A stretch of DNA of 64,000 bases from Aurantimicrobium minutum. Lineage in GTDB: Bacteria; Actinomycetota; Actinomycetes; Actinomycetales; Microbacteriaceae. The translations under genes and the position numbers were made by a program. Within the stretch, counting starts at the first letter, position 1. Each line of letters begins with the position of its first letter. Location: NCBI RefSeq assembly GCF_029894165.1, contig NZ_JARXXU010000001.1, positions 1,426,001 through 1,490,000 on the forward strand. The letters are read 5' to 3'. The notes beneath the pieces are model-generated. The model was not told the origin of the DNA and made no database searches. It saw only the letters and a list, made by a program, of their open reading frames with translations. Shown in pieces: positions 44,423 through 59,089 of this stretch.

Positions 44423-44444
44423 GGCTGAGCAAACAAACTCAGCC
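44423..44444 (-). terminator. Weak hairpin between gltX and tRNA-Gln
   Basis: GGCTGAG/CTCAGCC, 7-bp stem with 8-nt loop, 14 bp after the gltX stop, but no U-tract. It may be a processing or Rho-linked structure rather than a terminator. Confidence 0.35.
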
Positions 44445-44457
44445 AACCATGAATGTT

Positions 44458-45963
44458 CTAGCGTTCGTTGAAACGAACGAGGCGCTTAATGGTGTCCGCC
44501 TTACCCAGAATTTCCATCGACTCGAACAGGGGTGGCGAAATGCGGCGACCAGAAATTGCAGTACGCAGCGGTCCAAACGCAATGCGTGGCTTGAGTTCCA
44601 GACCTTCGATCAGCGCCTCATTGAGGGCGGCCTGAATAGCATCGTGCGTGAACTCAGCCTGAGGGATGAGCTCGAGGGCACCAACGGATGCGGCAATGAC
44701 TTCGCCCGCATTCTCGGGCAAACCCTTGAGTGCGTCTTCCGCATAGGTGATCTGTTCTGCAGGGGTGAACAAGAACTCCAGAAGCTCTGGAGCCTCGCTG
44801 AGTACGTTCATTCGCGTCTGCACCAAAGGAGCTGCCGCGGCAAGAATATCGAGCTGCTCATCAGTGGGGTCGTTACTCAGAACATTGCCTGCCTGGAGGT
44901 AGGGAATCATTCGAGCGGTGAAGTCTTCCAGCTCAAGCAAACGAATGTGGTCTGCATTGATGGCGTCTGCCTTCTTCTGATCGAAGCGGGCAGGGTTCGG
45001 GTTCACGTTGACCACGTCGAACGCCTTCACCATCTCATGGATGGTGAACACGTCACGGTCGTGCGTCAATGACCACCCCAGCAAAGCGAGGTAGTTGATC
45101 AGTCCCTCGGGGATGAAGCCCCGATCACGGTGGTGGAAAAGATTCGCTTCCGGGTCACGCTTCGAGAGCTTCTTATTGCCCTCCCCCATGACATAGGGAA
45201 GGTGACCAAAGCGGGGGATGTGCGTGGTGAATCCTGCGTCAATGAGAGCGTGATACAGCGCAATCTGTCGCGGGGTAGAGGACAGCAGGTCCTCTCCGCG
45301 CAATACGTGGGTGACCTGCATGATGGCGTCATCGACAGGGTTCACGAGTGTGTAGAGCGGGTCACCATTGGGGCGAACCACGACAAAGTCTGGGAATGAA
45401 CCCGCGGGGAACGTGATCTCACCGCGAACAAGATCATCAAAAGTGATGTCCTCGTCGGGAACGCGCACACGAAGAGCAGGCAAACGACCTTCGGCGCGGA
45501 AGGCAGCTTTCTGCTCCTCGGTCAGGTCACGATCAAAGTTGTCATAGCCAACTTTGGGGTCTTTACCCGCAGCGAGATTACGAGCTTCAATCTCTTCGGG
45601 AGTGGAGTAGCTTTCATAGACACGACCGGTTGCTTTGAGCTTCTCAATAACCTCTGCGTATATGTCAGACCGCTGGGACTGGCGGTAGGGCCCATGCGGT
45701 CCACCGACGTTAATTCCTTCATCCCAGTCCAGATTCAGCCACGAGAGTGCATCAATGATTTGCTCGTAGCTTTCTTCCGAGTCGCGAGCGGCATCGGTGT
45801 CTTCGATACGGAAGATGAACTTTCCACCCGTGTGGCGCGCATAGGCCCAGTTGAACAGGGCGGTACGAACCAGTCCTACGTGAGGGGTGCCTGTAGGTGA
45901 CGGGCAGAAGCGAACGCGGACGTCGCTCCCCTCCGCAGTGGAGTAAGGGTAGTTAGTGGTCAT
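44458..45963 (-). CDS. gltX: Glutamyl-tRNA synthetase
   Basis: A 501-residue class I synthetase. The HIGH-type motif is [15 protein letters not shown] (residues ~19-33) and the KMSKS-type motif is KKLSKRDPE (~255). Actinobacteria usually lack GlnRS and use a non-discriminating GltX plus GatCAB, so it probably also charges tRNA-Gln. It overlaps ilvE by 4 bp (ATGA). Confidence 0.96.
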   Translation of the reverse strand: MTTNYPYSTAEGSDVRVRFCPSPTGTPHVGLVRTALFNWAYARHTGGKFIFRIEDTDAARDSEESYEQIIDALSWLNLDWDEGINVGGPHGPYRQSQRSDIYAEVIEKLKATGRVYESYSTPEEIEARNLAAGKDPKVGYDNFDRDLTEEQKAAFRAEGRLPALRVRVPDEDITFDDLVRGEITFPAGSFPDFVVVRPNGDPLYTLVNPVDDAIMQVTHVLRGEDLLSSTPRQIALYHALIDAGFTTHIPRFGHLPYVMGEGNKKLSKRDPEANLFHHRDRGFIPEGLINYLALLGWSLTHDRDVFTIHEMVKAFDVVNVNPNPARFDQKKADAINADHIRLLELEDFTARMIPYLQAGNVLSNDPTDEQLDILAAAAPLVQTRMNVLSEAPELLEFLFTPAEQITYAEDALKGLPENAGEVIAASVGALELIPQAEFTHDAIQAALNEALIEGLELKPRIAFGPLRTAISGRRISPPLFESMEILGKADTIKRLVRFNER

Positions 45964-47072
45964 GCGTCGAGTCGAACCATCCAGCCGTGACGGTCAGGGA
46001 GGCGACCGTATTGAATATCAGTCAGTTCCTTGCGCAGGCTCATGGTGAGCTCTCCGGCAGGAGCATCAGGGTTACCCACGGACAGACCGTTGGCTCCCAT
46101 GAGCTGACCAATGGGGGTAATGACTGCAGCGGTGCCACAGGCAAAGACTTCGGTGATCTGACCGGAAGCCACTCCTTCTTGCCATTCAGCGAGAGGAACA
46201 GTGCGCTCTTCCACGGTCAATCCACGGTCCTTGGCCAGAGCAATCACGCTTTCACGTGTGATGCCTTCCAAGATGGTTCCGGTGAGCTTGGGTGTTACGA
46301 GAGTGCCGTCTTTGTGGACAAAGAAGACATTCATGCCGCCGAGCTCTTCCACATTGGTGTGGGTTTCAGAGTCAAGGAACAGTACCTGGGCGCAACCGTT
46401 TTCATAGGCTTCAACCTGCGCGGTGAGTGACGAGGCGTAGTTTCCGCCACATTTTGCCGCACCGGTTCCACCCTTGCCTGCACGGGAATATTCCGTAGTG
46501 AGCCAAATCTTGACCGGAGCCACACCCTGCGCGAAGTAGGCACCTGCCGGGCTGGCGATGAGGTAGTACCCCACCTTGTGTGCGGCACGAACACCGAGGA
46601 AGGTTTCGTTGGCAATCATGAAGGGGCGCAGGTAGAGGCTGGTCTCTGGCGCTGAAGGCACCCAGTTACCGTCCACTGCGATGAGCTGCTTGATGGATTC
46701 AATGAAGTCGGGTACTGACAGCTCAGGGAGCGCCATGCGGCGAGCTGAGCGCTGCAAACGCAGAGCGTTTGCTTCGGGACGGAACGTCCAAATGGAGTTA
46801 TCGGCGTGACGGTATGCCTTCAAACCTTCAAATATTTCCTGGCCGTAGTGCAGTACCGACGCGGCGGGGTCCAAAACAAGAGGGCCATAGGGCTGCACGT
46901 GTGCACCATGCCACCCTTCGTCAATGGTCCAGTCAATCGAAACCATGTGGTCGGTGAAGTGCTTCCCAAAACCGGGATCAGCGAGAATCTCCTCGCGAGC
47001 TGCCTCCGCGCGGGCAGCCTGTGAGGGGGTTAGGGCGAAGCTCAGCGGAAACGTCGATGTTTCGTTGCTCAT
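45960..47072 (-). CDS. ilvE: Branched-chain amino acid aminotransferase
   Basis: A 370-residue fold-type IV PLP enzyme for the last step of Ile, Leu and Val synthesis. The PLP lysine lies in AAKCGGNYA (~200), with [15 protein letters not shown] (~78) and [14 protein letters not shown] near the end. ATG 47072 ([10 protein letters not shown]) has AAGGAAG just upstream; the open frame to 47402 lies inside leuB and is not real. It is downstream of leuB and upstream of gltX. Confidence 0.95.
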   Translation of the reverse strand: MSNETSTFPLSFALTPSQAARAEAAREEILADPGFGKHFTDHMVSIDWTIDEGWHGAHVQPYGPLVLDPAASVLHYGQEIFEGLKAYRHADNSIWTFRPEANALRLQRSARRMALPELSVPDFIESIKQLIAVDGNWVPSAPETSLYLRPFMIANETFLGVRAAHKVGYYLIASPAGAYFAQGVAPVKIWLTTEYSRAGKGGTGAAKCGGNYASSLTAQVEAYENGCAQVLFLDSETHTNVEELGGMNVFFVHKDGTLVTPKLTGTILEGITRESVIALAKDRGLTVEERTVPLAEWQEGVASGQITEVFACGTAAVITPIGQLMGANGLSVGNPDAPAGELTMSLRKELTDIQYGRLPDRHGWMVRLDA

Positions 47073-47088
47073 GATCTTCCTTCGTTTT

Positions 47089-48141
47089 CTAGGCCAGGCG
47101 GGCGACGATAGCGTCACCGATGTCGCTGGTGCGGCGGACCGTAGTTCCACGTTCTGACAGATCAGCAGCGACGGCGTCGTTGACGCGCGCTGCCGCCTCG
47201 GCATAACCAAAGTGCTCCAGCAACAGGGCCACAGACAGGATTGCTGCGGTGGGGTCTGCTTTCTGCTGGCCTGCAATATCTGGTGCAGAACCGTGGACGG
47301 GCTCAAACATGCTCGGGAAGGCATTGGTGGGGTTGATGTTTCCACTGGCAGCCAGTCCGATGCCACCGCTGATTGCGGCGGCCAAGTCGGTGAGGATGTC
47401 ACCGAAAAGGTTATCTGTCACGATGACGTCGAAACGTGCAGGGTCGGTGACAAAGAAAATGGTTGCAGCATCGATGTGCAAGTAGTCAACTGAAACCTGA
47501 GGGTATTCGTTTGCGACAGCGTCAACGATGCGGCTCCACAAGGAGCCGGCGTTGACCAACACGTTGGTCTTGTGAACAAGCGTCAACTTCTTGCGTTCAC
47601 GCTTGGCGGCGAGTTCAAATGCGTAGCGAACCACACGCTCTACGCCGAACGCAGTGTTGACGGATAGTTCGTTGGCAATTTCGTGGGGAGTTCCCTGACG
47701 CAGTGCGCCACCGTTACCCACATAGGGACCTTCGGTACCTTCGCGGACCACGACAAAGTCCACGGTGCCGGGGTGAGCAAGGGGGCTCACCACGCCGGGG
47801 AAAATCGTGGTGGGACGCAAGTTCACGTAGTGGTCCAAGCTAAAGCGAAGCTTGAGCAGAAGACCACGCTCAATGATGCCGGCAGGAATACGTGGATCTC
47901 CCGGCTTGCCGCCCACAGCCCCCAGCAAAATCGCGTCGTGGCGTGAAATGGCGGCGAGATCGTCCTCGCTGAGAACATCGCCCGTTTCCAGGAAACGCTC
48001 CACACCCAAGTGGAACGGGGTCTTCTCGATGACGAGGTCAGTGGAGGGAACAACAATATCCAGCACCTTGACGGCCTCTGCAATAACCTCGGGACCAATA
48101 CCGTCACCGGGGATAACCGCGAGCTTGAGTGTGCGGGACAT
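47089..48141 (-). CDS. leuB: 3-isopropylmalate dehydrogenase
   Basis: A 350-residue NAD-dependent decarboxylating dehydrogenase. It has [13 protein letters not shown] at the N-terminus, [13 protein letters not shown] (~133) and [13 protein letters not shown] (~240). AAGGAAG precedes ATG 48141. It sits between serA and ilvE. Confidence 0.96.
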   Translation of the reverse strand: MSRTLKLAVIPGDGIGPEVIAEAVKVLDIVVPSTDLVIEKTPFHLGVERFLETGDVLSEDDLAAISRHDAILLGAVGGKPGDPRIPAGIIERGLLLKLRFSLDHYVNLRPTTIFPGVVSPLAHPGTVDFVVVREGTEGPYVGNGGALRQGTPHEIANELSVNTAFGVERVVRYAFELAAKRERKKLTLVHKTNVLVNAGSLWSRIVDAVANEYPQVSVDYLHIDAATIFFVTDPARFDVIVTDNLFGDILTDLAAAISGGIGLAASGNINPTNAFPSMFEPVHGSAPDIAGQQKADPTAAILSVALLLEHFGYAEAAARVNDAVAADLSERGTTVRRTSDIGDAIVARLA

Positions 48142-48172
48142 GTTCTTCCTTACGTGTTACGAGTGAGACGAA

Positions 48173-49765
48173 TTATTCGGTGATGTCTACTTCGAGCATG
48201 ACATCTGCATCAATGGCCTTGCGAACCTTCTCGAGCAACGATGCAGGAACGGGTGAATCCACGGTGAGGACGGAAAGCGCCTTGCCACCGAGGTTCTGGC
48301 GCGCAATCTGCATCCCTGCGATGTTGATCTTGGCATCGCCGAATTCCTTGCCGTACACAGCAACAATTCCGGGACGGTCAATGTACTGCATCACGATGAG
48401 GTGGTCATCAATGGGAACGTCAACCTCGTAGCCGTTGATTTCTACGATCTTCTGAACCTGCTTGATCCCCGCCAAGGTACCTGAAACAGACAACTGGGTA
48501 CCGTCGCTGAGTGCGCCACGCAAAGTGAGCACGGTGCGGTATTCAGGAGATTCTTCTTCGCTGAGGGAACGCACCTCGATGCCGCGCTGTTCTGCCAGCA
48601 GTGGAGCGTTGACGTAGGAAACACTTTCGCTCACCACGTTGGTGAAAATTCCCTTGAGCGCAGCAAGCTTGAGAACTGAGGTGTCGAACTGGGTGATTTC
48701 ACCACGCACTTCCACATCAACGGAGGTTAGGGGGCTGGTGTGTGCCAGTCCGGAGAACACCTGACCGAGCTTCTCGATAAGTGGGATAGCGGGGCGAACG
48801 TAGGGGTCAATGACACCCCCGGCCACGTTGACGGCGTCAGGAACGAGCTCACCGCTGAGGGCGAGACGAACTGACTTGGCCACCGAGATACCGGCCTTTT
48901 CTTGGGCTTCATCGGTCGATGCACCCAAGTGAGGGGTGGTGATGACGTTGGGTAGACCCAGGAGCGGTGAACCGGTGGGAGGTTCAGAGACGAACACGTC
49001 GAGACCGGCACCAGCAATGACGTTATTGGTCAGCGCCTCGTAGAGTGCTGCTTCGTCGATGAGGCCACCACGTGCCACGTTGATGACATAGGCGGTGGGC
49101 TTCATGGCGGCGAGCTGAGCAGTTCCGATCATGCCGGTGGTCTCAGGGGTCTTGGGCATGTGGATGGTGATGAAGTCAGCGGTTGCAATGAGTTCATCTA
49201 GGGACAGCAATTGAACGCCCAACTGCTGTGCACGTGCTGAGGTCACGTAGGGGTCATACGCAACAACCTTGGTTCCAAATGCCTGCATGCGTGCAGCAAT
49301 GAGCGCACCGATGCGACCCAGACCAATGATTCCGATGGTCTTTTCGAACAGCTCCGTACCGGTGTAGGCACTGCGCTTCCACTTGCCTTCAGCAAGAGCG
49401 GCGTGTGCCGCAGGAATGTGACGAGCAAGACTCAGAATGTGACCACAGGTCAGTTCTGCAGCAGAGATGATGTTGGACGTTGGTGCGTTGACCACCATGA
49501 CGCCGGCAGCAGTTGAGGCCTTGATGTCCACGTTATCCAGGCCAACACCCGCGCGGGCAATGACCTTGAGGTTGGGGGCGGCTGCGAGAACTTCAGCGTC
49601 AACCTGGGTAGCAGAACGAACCAAAATAGCGCTGGCCGAGTGCACTGCTTCCAGCAGGGCGGGGCGGTCGGTGCCATCCACAACGCGCACGTCAAAATCG
49701 GGGCCGAGTGCCTCGATTGTGGCGGGCGAAAGTTCTTCGGCGATCAGGACGACGGGCTTAGTCAC
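48173..49765 (-). CDS. serA: D-3-phosphoglycerate dehydrogenase
   Basis: A 530-residue long-form SerA, first step of serine synthesis. NAD loop GLGRIGALIAARM (~148), catalytic RGGLIDEAAL (~230) and HLGASTDEAQEKAG (~278) are present. They are followed by an ASB domain and a C-terminal ACT domain (VDRPGIVAVYGKEFG-like), which suggests serine feedback. I chose GTG 49765 (VTKPVVLIAEE); AAGGA lies about 10 nt upstream. Serine made here would feed the cbs-cgl cysteine route. Confidence 0.95.
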   Translation of the reverse strand: MTKPVVLIAEELSPATIEALGPDFDVRVVDGTDRPALLEAVHSASAILVRSATQVDAEVLAAAPNLKVIARAGVGLDNVDIKASTAAGVMVVNAPTSNIISAAELTCGHILSLARHIPAAHAALAEGKWKRSAYTGTELFEKTIGIIGLGRIGALIAARMQAFGTKVVAYDPYVTSARAQQLGVQLLSLDELIATADFITIHMPKTPETTGMIGTAQLAAMKPTAYVINVARGGLIDEAALYEALTNNVIAGAGLDVFVSEPPTGSPLLGLPNVITTPHLGASTDEAQEKAGISVAKSVRLALSGELVPDAVNVAGGVIDPYVRPAIPLIEKLGQVFSGLAHTSPLTSVDVEVRGEITQFDTSVLKLAALKGIFTNVVSESVSYVNAPLLAEQRGIEVRSLSEEESPEYRTVLTLRGALSDGTQLSVSGTLAGIKQVQKIVEINGYEVDVPIDDHLIVMQYIDRPGIVAVYGKEFGDAKINIAGMQIARQNLGGKALSVLTVDSPVPASLLEKVRKAIDADVMLEVDITE

Positions 49766-49838
49766 GAGTATTAATTCCTTAGATAACAGCGCACGGGAAG
49801 ACTCAAGTCTATCCGAGCAGTTCGGGTCCGTTTTTGCT

Positions 49839-50186
49839 CTAACTGACGCTAAAAACGAGGAAAGCATTGGTACCGAGTGCGAGGTCGACCCCGATCACGG
49901 CAGAGATGGTGAGGGCAACGAAGAATATTGCCAGGGTTGGACCGACACTCTTCGACCGAGTAATGAGCAGAGCGCCGAGGAACAATGCAATCGGAGCGAA
50001 AATTCCGATCAGGATGGCCGCCCAGCCAAAGGCGCTGATGCCTATTCCCAAACTTAGGCTTTGGGCCTGGATACCCAGAAAGTTTCCGATGCCTTCCCAG
50101 ACGTCATAAGCGAAGAAGAGGGCAAAGATGCCAATGAGGATCCACGTGCCCAACTTGCGGGAGCTTTTTTCCAGAGTCGATGCCAT
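49839..50186 (-). CDS. Small hypothetical membrane protein
   Basis: A 115-residue protein (MASTLEKSSRKLGTW start) with three or four hydrophobic helices and an amphipathic N-terminus. I do not recognise the family. Start ATG 50186 is 2 bp after the preceding stop, so it is probably translated with that gene. The pair sits between ilvC and serA. Amino acid export is conceivable but nothing in the sequence shows it. Confidence 0.65.
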   Translation of the reverse strand: MASTLEKSSRKLGTWILIGIFALFFAYDVWEGIGNFLGIQAQSLSLGIGISAFGWAAILIGIFAPIALFLGALLITRSKSVGPTLAIFFVALTISAVIGVDLALGTNAFLVFSVS

Positions 50187-50188
50187 GA

Positions 50189-50632
50189 CTAGCCTGCCCA
50201 CGCCACATAGGGCCACGGAATGAGCACAGCGACGCCGAGGAGTAGGAACAAGAGCTTGGAAGCTACTGTTCTGTTTCGCCCCAGATAAAGCACTGCGCCA
50301 AACCAGATAGCCGGAGAGGCAACCGCCGACCACAGGCCCAGCTGGAACATCGCGTTACCCAGTGGATCAAGAATCTCTGTCGGGTTACGCAGAGCGGTAA
50401 TCAACCACGCCACTGAAAACAGCAGATACACACCGCCGAAAATACCGAAGCCAACCAGGGCAACGGAACTCAGGCCCGAAGGGGCCTCGGGAGAGGCTGA
50501 CTCCCCCGCGGCATGTGGTGCGTTAACGGAAGAAACGCCACCCGCGTCCCGCTTCGCACTCTGTGGAGAGCCCGTTGTCAGGCGATCATCGTCGCCTGCC
50601 CAACTGAGGGCATCTTCTTCATGAGTACTCAT
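50189..50632 (-). CDS. Hypothetical membrane protein with acidic N-terminal tail
   Basis: A 147-residue protein. The first ~55 residues are hydrophilic and Ser/Asp/Ala-rich (MSTHEEDALSWAGDDD start), followed by about three membrane helices (GFGIFGGVYLLFSVAWLI and a C-terminal LLFLLLGVAVLIPWPYVAW). No family assigned. It follows ilvC after 38 bp and is coupled to the next small membrane gene. Confidence 0.65.
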   Translation of the reverse strand: MSTHEEDALSWAGDDDRLTTGSPQSAKRDAGGVSSVNAPHAAGESASPEAPSGLSSVALVGFGIFGGVYLLFSVAWLITALRNPTEILDPLGNAMFQLGLWSAVASPAIWFGAVLYLGRNRTVASKLLFLLLGVAVLIPWPYVAWAG

Positions 50633-50670
50633 GCGTGACGCGCGTGGCGCATCCTCTCTAAAACGTGTGA

Positions 50671-51741
<1,071 letters not shown>

Positions 51742-52251
51742 TTAGTTCTTGAAAACGCGCTCAGTAATGGACTTGCTACCGCGACCGATAGCCAGAACAC
51801 CAGATTGAGCAATTTCCTTGATTCCGTAGGGTTCAAGAACCTTGAGGAAAGCAGAAATCTTTGCCGAGTTGCCGGTGACCTCAATCACGAGGGCATCGGT
51901 GGCCACGTCTACTACGCGAGCGCGGAACAGACTGACGGCTTCGAGGACCTGGGAACGAGTGGAGTTGTCCACACGCACCTTGATCAGCATGTGCTCACGA
52001 GAGACAGACTGCTCGGGATCCAATTCCACGATCTTGATCACATTGACAAGCTTGTTCAGCTGCTTGGTGATCTGCTCGAGGGGAAGGTTATCTACGTCTA
52101 CCACCACGGTGATACGAGAGAGTCCTTCAATTTCGCTGTGACCTACCGCGAGGGATTCAATGTTGAATCCACGACGGGCGAACAGGCCAGCAACACGAGT
52201 CAACAGACCCGGCTTGTCCTCAACAAGGAGGCTCAGAACGTGTGTGCTCAT
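51742..52251 (-). CDS. ilvN: Acetolactate synthase small subunit
   Basis: A 169-residue regulatory subunit. An N-terminal ACT domain (THVLSLLVEDKPGLLTRV) is followed by a C-terminal ALS_ss_C region. ATG 52251 has GGGGAG 7 nt upstream and lies 13 bp after the ilvB stop; the longer frame overlaps ilvB. It confers valine feedback on IlvB. Confidence 0.95.
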   Translation of the reverse strand: MSTHVLSLLVEDKPGLLTRVAGLFARRGFNIESLAVGHSEIEGLSRITVVVDVDNLPLEQITKQLNKLVNVIKIVELDPEQSVSREHMLIKVRVDNSTRSQVLEAVSLFRARVVDVATDALVIEVTGNSAKISAFLKVLEPYGIKEIAQSGVLAIGRGSKSITERVFKN

Positions 52252-52264
52252 AATGTCACTCCCC

Positions 52265-54061
52265 TTATTCGTCCGTGTCCCAGGTGGGCGCGTGGTCTCT
52301 GGCGTATTGAACGTAGCTGTTGCTGACACCCTGCGGTACCATGGGCCACACCATGGCGTCTGCGCTCACGACAAAGTCGATCACGACGGGACGGTCATTG
52401 GTTTCCAGCGCCAGCTTGATCGCGGCGTCAATTTCTTCTTCCTTGGTCACACGAATACCCAGGGCACCGTATGCATCTGCAAGTTTGACGAAGTCGGGAA
52501 CACGAACGGTGTCGTGACCGGTGTTGAGGTCAGTGTTGGAGTAACGACCGTCATAGAACAGGGTCTGCCACTGGCGAACCATACCCAGCGATGAGTTGTT
52601 GATAATGGCGACCTTGATGGGGATGTTGTTGATGGTGCAAGTGGCCAACTCTTGGTTGGTCATCTGGAAGCAGCCATCGCCATCGATTGCCCAGACCACA
52701 CGGTCAGGCTCGCCGACCTTTGCACCCATCGCGGAAGGCACGGAGTACCCCATGGTTCCCGCGCCACCAGAGTTCAACCACGAGTTAGGGCGGTTGTACT
52801 TGATGAACTGGGCAGCCCACATCTGGTGCTGACCGACTCCAGAGGCAAAGATCGCGTCTGGACCTGACAGCTCACCGATGCGGGTGATGATGTGCTGAGG
52901 GGCAAGGAGTCCATCGGTGGGAGTGGAGTAACCCAAGGGGTATTCCTTGCGCAATGAATTCAGTGTTGACCACCATTCGGTGATGTCCAGATCCTTCGCG
53001 GCAGGAGTTGCCTTGTACGTATCGATCAGGTCGCTGATGACATCCTTGAGGTCTCCCACGATAGGAACTTCAGCGGCACGAATCTTGCCAATTTCAGCAG
53101 GGTCAATGTCGACGTGAATCACCTTGGCGTTCGGAGCGAACAGCGAAGCTTTACCGGTTACGCGGTCATCAAAACGTGCACCCAAGGTGATGAGCAGGTC
53201 AGATTCCTGCAGTGCCAACACAGCAGGAACGGTTCCGTGCATACCCGGCATACCCAGGTGGTTCTCGTGGCTGTCGGGGAATGCACCACGGGCCATCAGA
53301 GTGGTCACAACGGGTGCACCCACCAACTCAACGAGTTCGAGCAGTTCCCTCGACGCGCCGGAACGGATGATTCCACCACCGACGTAGAAGACAGGCTGCT
53401 TCGATTCCACGATGAGGTCCGCAGCAGCTTGAATCTGCTTGCCGTGTGCCTTGGTGACGGGACGGTATCCCGGCAGATCGAGCATGGCAGGCCAGACGAA
53501 GGGAGCTTCTGCTTGCTGAGCATCCTTGGTGATGTCCACCAAGACAGGACCTGGACGACCCGTTGAGGCGATGTGATACGCCGCAGCAATCGTGCCGGGA
53601 ATGTCTTCAGCTTTGGTCACGAGGAACGAATGCTTCGTGATCGGCATAGTGATACCGACAATGTCTGCTTCCTGGAATGCATCGGTACCCATGAGGTGGG
53701 AGAACACCTGACCAGTGATGGCCAGCAGAGGGACGGAGTCCATGTAGGCATCGGCGATAGCAGTCACAAGGTTTGTTGCCCCGGGACCAGAGGTCGCGAT
53801 GCAGACACCGGTCTTCCCCGTGGCCGACGCATATCCTTGTGCGGCGTGGCCCGCGCCCTGTTCGTGGCGCACCAGAATGTGACGCAACTTTTTGGAGTCC
53901 ATGAGCGGGTCATAGACCGGGAGGATGGCACCACCGGGCAGACCGAACACATCGGTCACACCGAGCAGTTCCAGCGTGCGAACAACTGCCTCTGCACCTG
54001 AGATTGCAGGCGCGGTGGAAGCCGCAGTGGGCGTCGTAGTGGGGAGTGATTCCGTAGACAT
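52265..54061 (-). CDS. ilvB: Acetolactate synthase large subunit
   Basis: A 598-residue ThDP enzyme, first common step of branched-chain amino acid synthesis. The catalytic Glu is in [15 protein letters not shown] (~63), and the ThDP/Mg motif is [14 protein letters not shown] (~465). An acidic/Thr-rich 25-residue N-terminal tail precedes [11 protein letters not shown]. It follows ilvD by 42 bp. Confidence 0.97.
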   Translation of the reverse strand: MSTESLPTTTPTAASTAPAISGAEAVVRTLELLGVTDVFGLPGGAILPVYDPLMDSKKLRHILVRHEQGAGHAAQGYASATGKTGVCIATSGPGATNLVTAIADAYMDSVPLLAITGQVFSHLMGTDAFQEADIVGITMPITKHSFLVTKAEDIPGTIAAAYHIASTGRPGPVLVDITKDAQQAEAPFVWPAMLDLPGYRPVTKAHGKQIQAAADLIVESKQPVFYVGGGIIRSGASRELLELVELVGAPVVTTLMARGAFPDSHENHLGMPGMHGTVPAVLALQESDLLITLGARFDDRVTGKASLFAPNAKVIHVDIDPAEIGKIRAAEVPIVGDLKDVISDLIDTYKATPAAKDLDITEWWSTLNSLRKEYPLGYSTPTDGLLAPQHIITRIGELSGPDAIFASGVGQHQMWAAQFIKYNRPNSWLNSGGAGTMGYSVPSAMGAKVGEPDRVVWAIDGDGCFQMTNQELATCTINNIPIKVAIINNSSLGMVRQWQTLFYDGRYSNTDLNTGHDTVRVPDFVKLADAYGALGIRVTKEEEIDAAIKLALETNDRPVVIDFVVSADAMVWPMVPQGVSNSYVQYARDHAPTWDTDE

Positions 54062-54103
54062 CGTGAATCCCTTAGTAGGAAGGCGAAAAGTGATGGGGCG
54101 TCG

Positions 54104-55798
54104 TTACCCGGTAATCGCACCCTCGGATGCGGAGTGCACCAACTTGGCGTACTTAGCCAGTACACCGCGGGTGTAACGCGGAGGGAGCGGAGCCCAGCCG
54201 ATTCGGCGAGCTTCGAGCTCTGATTCGTCGACGAGTAAGTCGAGCGACCGAGCTGCGATATCGACCCGTATGAGATCACCATCGCGCACGAGGCTGATGG
54301 GTCCACCATCAACTGCCTCGGGAGCTATATGTCCGATACACAGTCCGGTTGTGCCGCCTGAGAATCGTCCGTCTGTTAATAGTAGGACATCTTTACCCAG
54401 GCCTGCACCCTTGATCGCTGCCGTGATGGCAAGCATCTCTCGCATACCGGGGCCACCCTTGGGGCCTTCGTAGCGAATAACGATGATGTCACCCTTGTTG
54501 ATCGCGCCTTCGGTGAGAGCATCCATGGCTGCACGTTCGCGCTCAAAAACGCGAGCGGGGCCTTCGAATAGTTCGAGGTCGAAGCCCGCGGTCTTCACCA
54601 CAGCACCTTCGGGAGCAAGTGTTCCGTGAAGAATTGAAATACCACCGGTTGCGTGAATGGGGTTGTCCAGTGTGCGGATGACTTCCCCATCAAGTGGCAT
54701 GAGGTTCATCTCAGCCAGGTTCTCAGCCAGGGTTTTTCCGGTCACGGTCAGGGCATCCCCGTGCAGCAAACCTGCATCCAGCAGAGCCTTCATGACAACA
54801 GGGACGCCACCTACGCGGTCCACGTCGTTCATGACGTACTGGCCGAAAGGCTTGAGGTCACCAATGTGGGGAACCTTGTCCGCAATGCGGTTGAAGTCTT
54901 CAAGAGAGAGATCAACTTCTGCTTCACGTGCAATAGCCAAAAGGTGAAGCACAGCGTTGGTCGAACCCCCGAAAGCCATCACGACGGCGATGGCATTTTC
55001 GAACGCCTTCTTGGTCATGATGTCGCGGGCGGTGATGCCGTTGCGGATCATGTTGACAACTGCTTCACCTGACCGGTGGGCGTAGTAGTCGCGGCGGCGG
55101 TCTGCGCTGGGTGGAGCTGCAGAACCAGGCAGGCTCATTCCGAGAGCTTCGGCAACAGAGGCCATCGTGTTGGCGGTATACATACCGCCACAAGCGCCTT
55201 CTCCGGGGCAGATGGCGCGCTCAATACGGTCGAGGTCTTCCTCGCTCATGGTGCCAGCCTTGCAGGCACCCACAGCTTCGAACGCATCGATGATGGTGAC
55301 GTTCTTTTCTGTGCCGTCGGAGAGTCGAACCCAACCAGGAGCAATCGTTCCTGCATAAAGGAATACGGAGGCAAGATCGAGGCGCGCAGCGGCCATCAAC
55401 ATGCCGGGCAGCGACTTGTCACAACCTGCAAGCAATACCGAACCATCGAGGCGTTCTGCCTGCATGACGGTTTCGACGGAGTCAGCAATCACTTCACGAG
55501 AAACCAGAGAGAAGTGCATGCCTTCGTGGCCCATGGAAATACCGTCAGAAACAGAGACCGTACCGAACTGCAGTGGGTAGCCACCACCAGAGTGGACACC
55601 TTCTTTAGATGCCTGTGCCAGACGGTCCAAGCTGAGGTTGCAGGGGGTGATCTCATTCCATGAGCTCGCGACACCGATCTGGGGCTTGGCCCAGTCTTCG
55701 TCACCCATACCCACGGCACGGAGCATTCCGCGCGAAGCGGCTTTCTCGATACCGTCTGTGACGTCGCGACTACGGGGTTTCATGTCGTGTTCTGGCAT
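54104..55798 (-). CDS. ilvD: Dihydroxy-acid dehydratase
   Basis: A 564-residue Fe-S dehydratase. Cluster cysteines are seen in [11 protein letters not shown] (~115) and [15 protein letters not shown] (~185). I chose ATG 55798 ([10 protein letters not shown]), supported by TAGACT 7 nt upstream. It heads the ilvD-ilvB-ilvN-ilvC run and is divergent from the TIM-barrel isomerase gene. Confidence 0.96.
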   Translation of the reverse strand: MPEHDMKPRSRDVTDGIEKAASRGMLRAVGMGDEDWAKPQIGVASSWNEITPCNLSLDRLAQASKEGVHSGGGYPLQFGTVSVSDGISMGHEGMHFSLVSREVIADSVETVMQAERLDGSVLLAGCDKSLPGMLMAAARLDLASVFLYAGTIAPGWVRLSDGTEKNVTIIDAFEAVGACKAGTMSEEDLDRIERAICPGEGACGGMYTANTMASVAEALGMSLPGSAAPPSADRRRDYYAHRSGEAVVNMIRNGITARDIMTKKAFENAIAVVMAFGGSTNAVLHLLAIAREAEVDLSLEDFNRIADKVPHIGDLKPFGQYVMNDVDRVGGVPVVMKALLDAGLLHGDALTVTGKTLAENLAEMNLMPLDGEVIRTLDNPIHATGGISILHGTLAPEGAVVKTAGFDLELFEGPARVFERERAAMDALTEGAINKGDIIVIRYEGPKGGPGMREMLAITAAIKGAGLGKDVLLLTDGRFSGGTTGLCIGHIAPEAVDGGPISLVRDGDLIRVDIAARSLDLLVDESELEARRIGWAPLPPRYTRGVLAKYAKLVHSASEGAITG

Positions 55799-55805
55799 AA
55801 GGATA

Positions 55806-55833
55806 AGTCTACGCCGTTCAAACTCTCGGTGAA
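55806..55833 (-). promoter_or_regulatory. Putative leaderless promoter of ilvD
   Basis: TTCACC (55828-55833) and TAGACT (55806-55811) on the minus strand with a 16-bp spacer. TAGACT is 7 nt before ATG 55798. No polypeptide leader rich in branched-chain codons was seen. Confidence 0.5.
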
Positions 55834-55883
55834 CTCCCAGCGCGCGGAGGGAAAACACCCCTGATTCATCCAGAAAGCAGAAC

Positions 55884-55889
55884 TAGGCT
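55884..55889 (+). promoter_or_regulatory. Putative leaderless -10 element of the TIM-barrel isomerase gene
   Basis: TAGGCT, 7 nt before ATG 55897. Confidence 0.4.
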
Positions 55890-55896
55890 GGAACAA

Positions 55897-56736
55897 ATGA
55901 TTCAAGTTGGCATGAGCGCATCCTGCGTATATCCCCTGGCCTGTGAAGATGGCTTCCGTTTTGCGCGCAAGGCTGGCTATGACGGCGTTGAGGTGATGGT
56001 GACGCGCGAGACAGTTACCCAAAGCACCGAAGGCCTCCAGCAGCTCATGGACACCTACGAGATGCCCATTCTCTCTATCCACGCACCAGTGCTCCTGCTC
56101 ACCCACTTTGTATGGGGACGAGACCCTCAGATCAAACTCGAGAAGTCCGCAGAGCTCGCTGCCAGCGTCGGCGCCACGACCGTTGTTGTTCACCCGCCAT
56201 TCCGTTGGCAGTCCACCTATGCCGAGAAGTTCCTCGACATCGTGCGCCAGACCACCGCGAATACCGGCATCACCATTGCGGTCGAGAACATGTTCCCCTG
56301 GAAGGTACGGAACTCCCAGATGCAGGCATATGCACCCGGCCCAGATCCCCGCGAACTGGACTGTGACGCCATCACACTCGATTTTTCTCATGCGGCGCTC
56401 TCCGGTCATGACAGCCTTGAGCTTGCACTCGACTACGGCGATCGCCTCCGCCATGTCCACCTCACCGATGGTTCACATGCCGATGATGGAAACCGCATCT
56501 TCGACGAGCACCTCCTGCCGGGCTATGGCAAACAGCCGGTGGCTGAAGTACTTCAACACCTCGCTGCCCGCGACTGGGATGGCCACGTCGTCGCAGAAGT
56601 GAACACTCGTAAAGCCAAATCGGAAGAAGATCGACTTGCGTTGCTCGTGGAGACGTTGAATTTTGCCCGGTTACATCTGGGACAAGCAGCACTCGTCCCC
56701 GACGGGGGCAGCAATTCCCTCCCGGTCGAGCAGTAA
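55897..56736 (+). CDS. Sugar phosphate isomerase/epimerase (AP endonuclease family 2 fold)
   Basis: A 279-residue xylose-isomerase-like TIM-barrel protein. Metal-ligand segments include IHAPVLLLTH (~47), VVHPPFRW (~97), IAVENMFP (~128), LDFSHAALSG (~157) and VHLTDGSH (~190). The substrate cannot be named; family members act on keto-sugars or inosose. It is monocistronic and divergent from ilvD. Confidence 0.85.
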   Translation: MIQVGMSASCVYPLACEDGFRFARKAGYDGVEVMVTRETVTQSTEGLQQLMDTYEMPILSIHAPVLLLTHFVWGRDPQIKLEKSAELAASVGATTVVVHPPFRWQSTYAEKFLDIVRQTTANTGITIAVENMFPWKVRNSQMQAYAPGPDPRELDCDAITLDFSHAALSGHDSLELALDYGDRLRHVHLTDGSHADDGNRIFDEHLLPGYGKQPVAEVLQHLAARDWDGHVVAEVNTRKAKSEEDRLALLVETLNFARLHLGQAALVPDGGSNSLPVEQ

Positions 56737-56828
56737 ACCCTCCCTTCCCCCAGTCGGGAATCAGTGAACACAGCAGACTTCCGAAGAGAGTTCTTTGGTA
56801 GCTTGAGTACAGATAAAGGCCTGGTTGA

Positions 56829-59024
<2,196 letters not shown>

Positions 59025-59038
59025 ATCACGACAAGGGC

Positions 59039-59066
59039 GTGGGGCGTTGGGAAACCAGCGCCCCAC
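59039..59066. terminator. Terminator between katG and prfB
   Basis: 12-bp stem GTGGGGCGTTGG/CCAGCGCCCCAC with one wobble pair and a GAAA tetraloop, followed on the plus strand by TTCTCGTT. It can serve both convergent genes. Confidence 0.82.
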
Positions 59067-59089
59067 TTCTCGTTAACCCTCGCGGTGAG

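Noticed and set aside
55799-55896. Branched-chain amino acid leader peptide before ilvD
   Set aside because: No short ORF rich in Leu, Ile or Val codons was found, and TAGACT sits 7 nt from the ATG, which leaves no leader.
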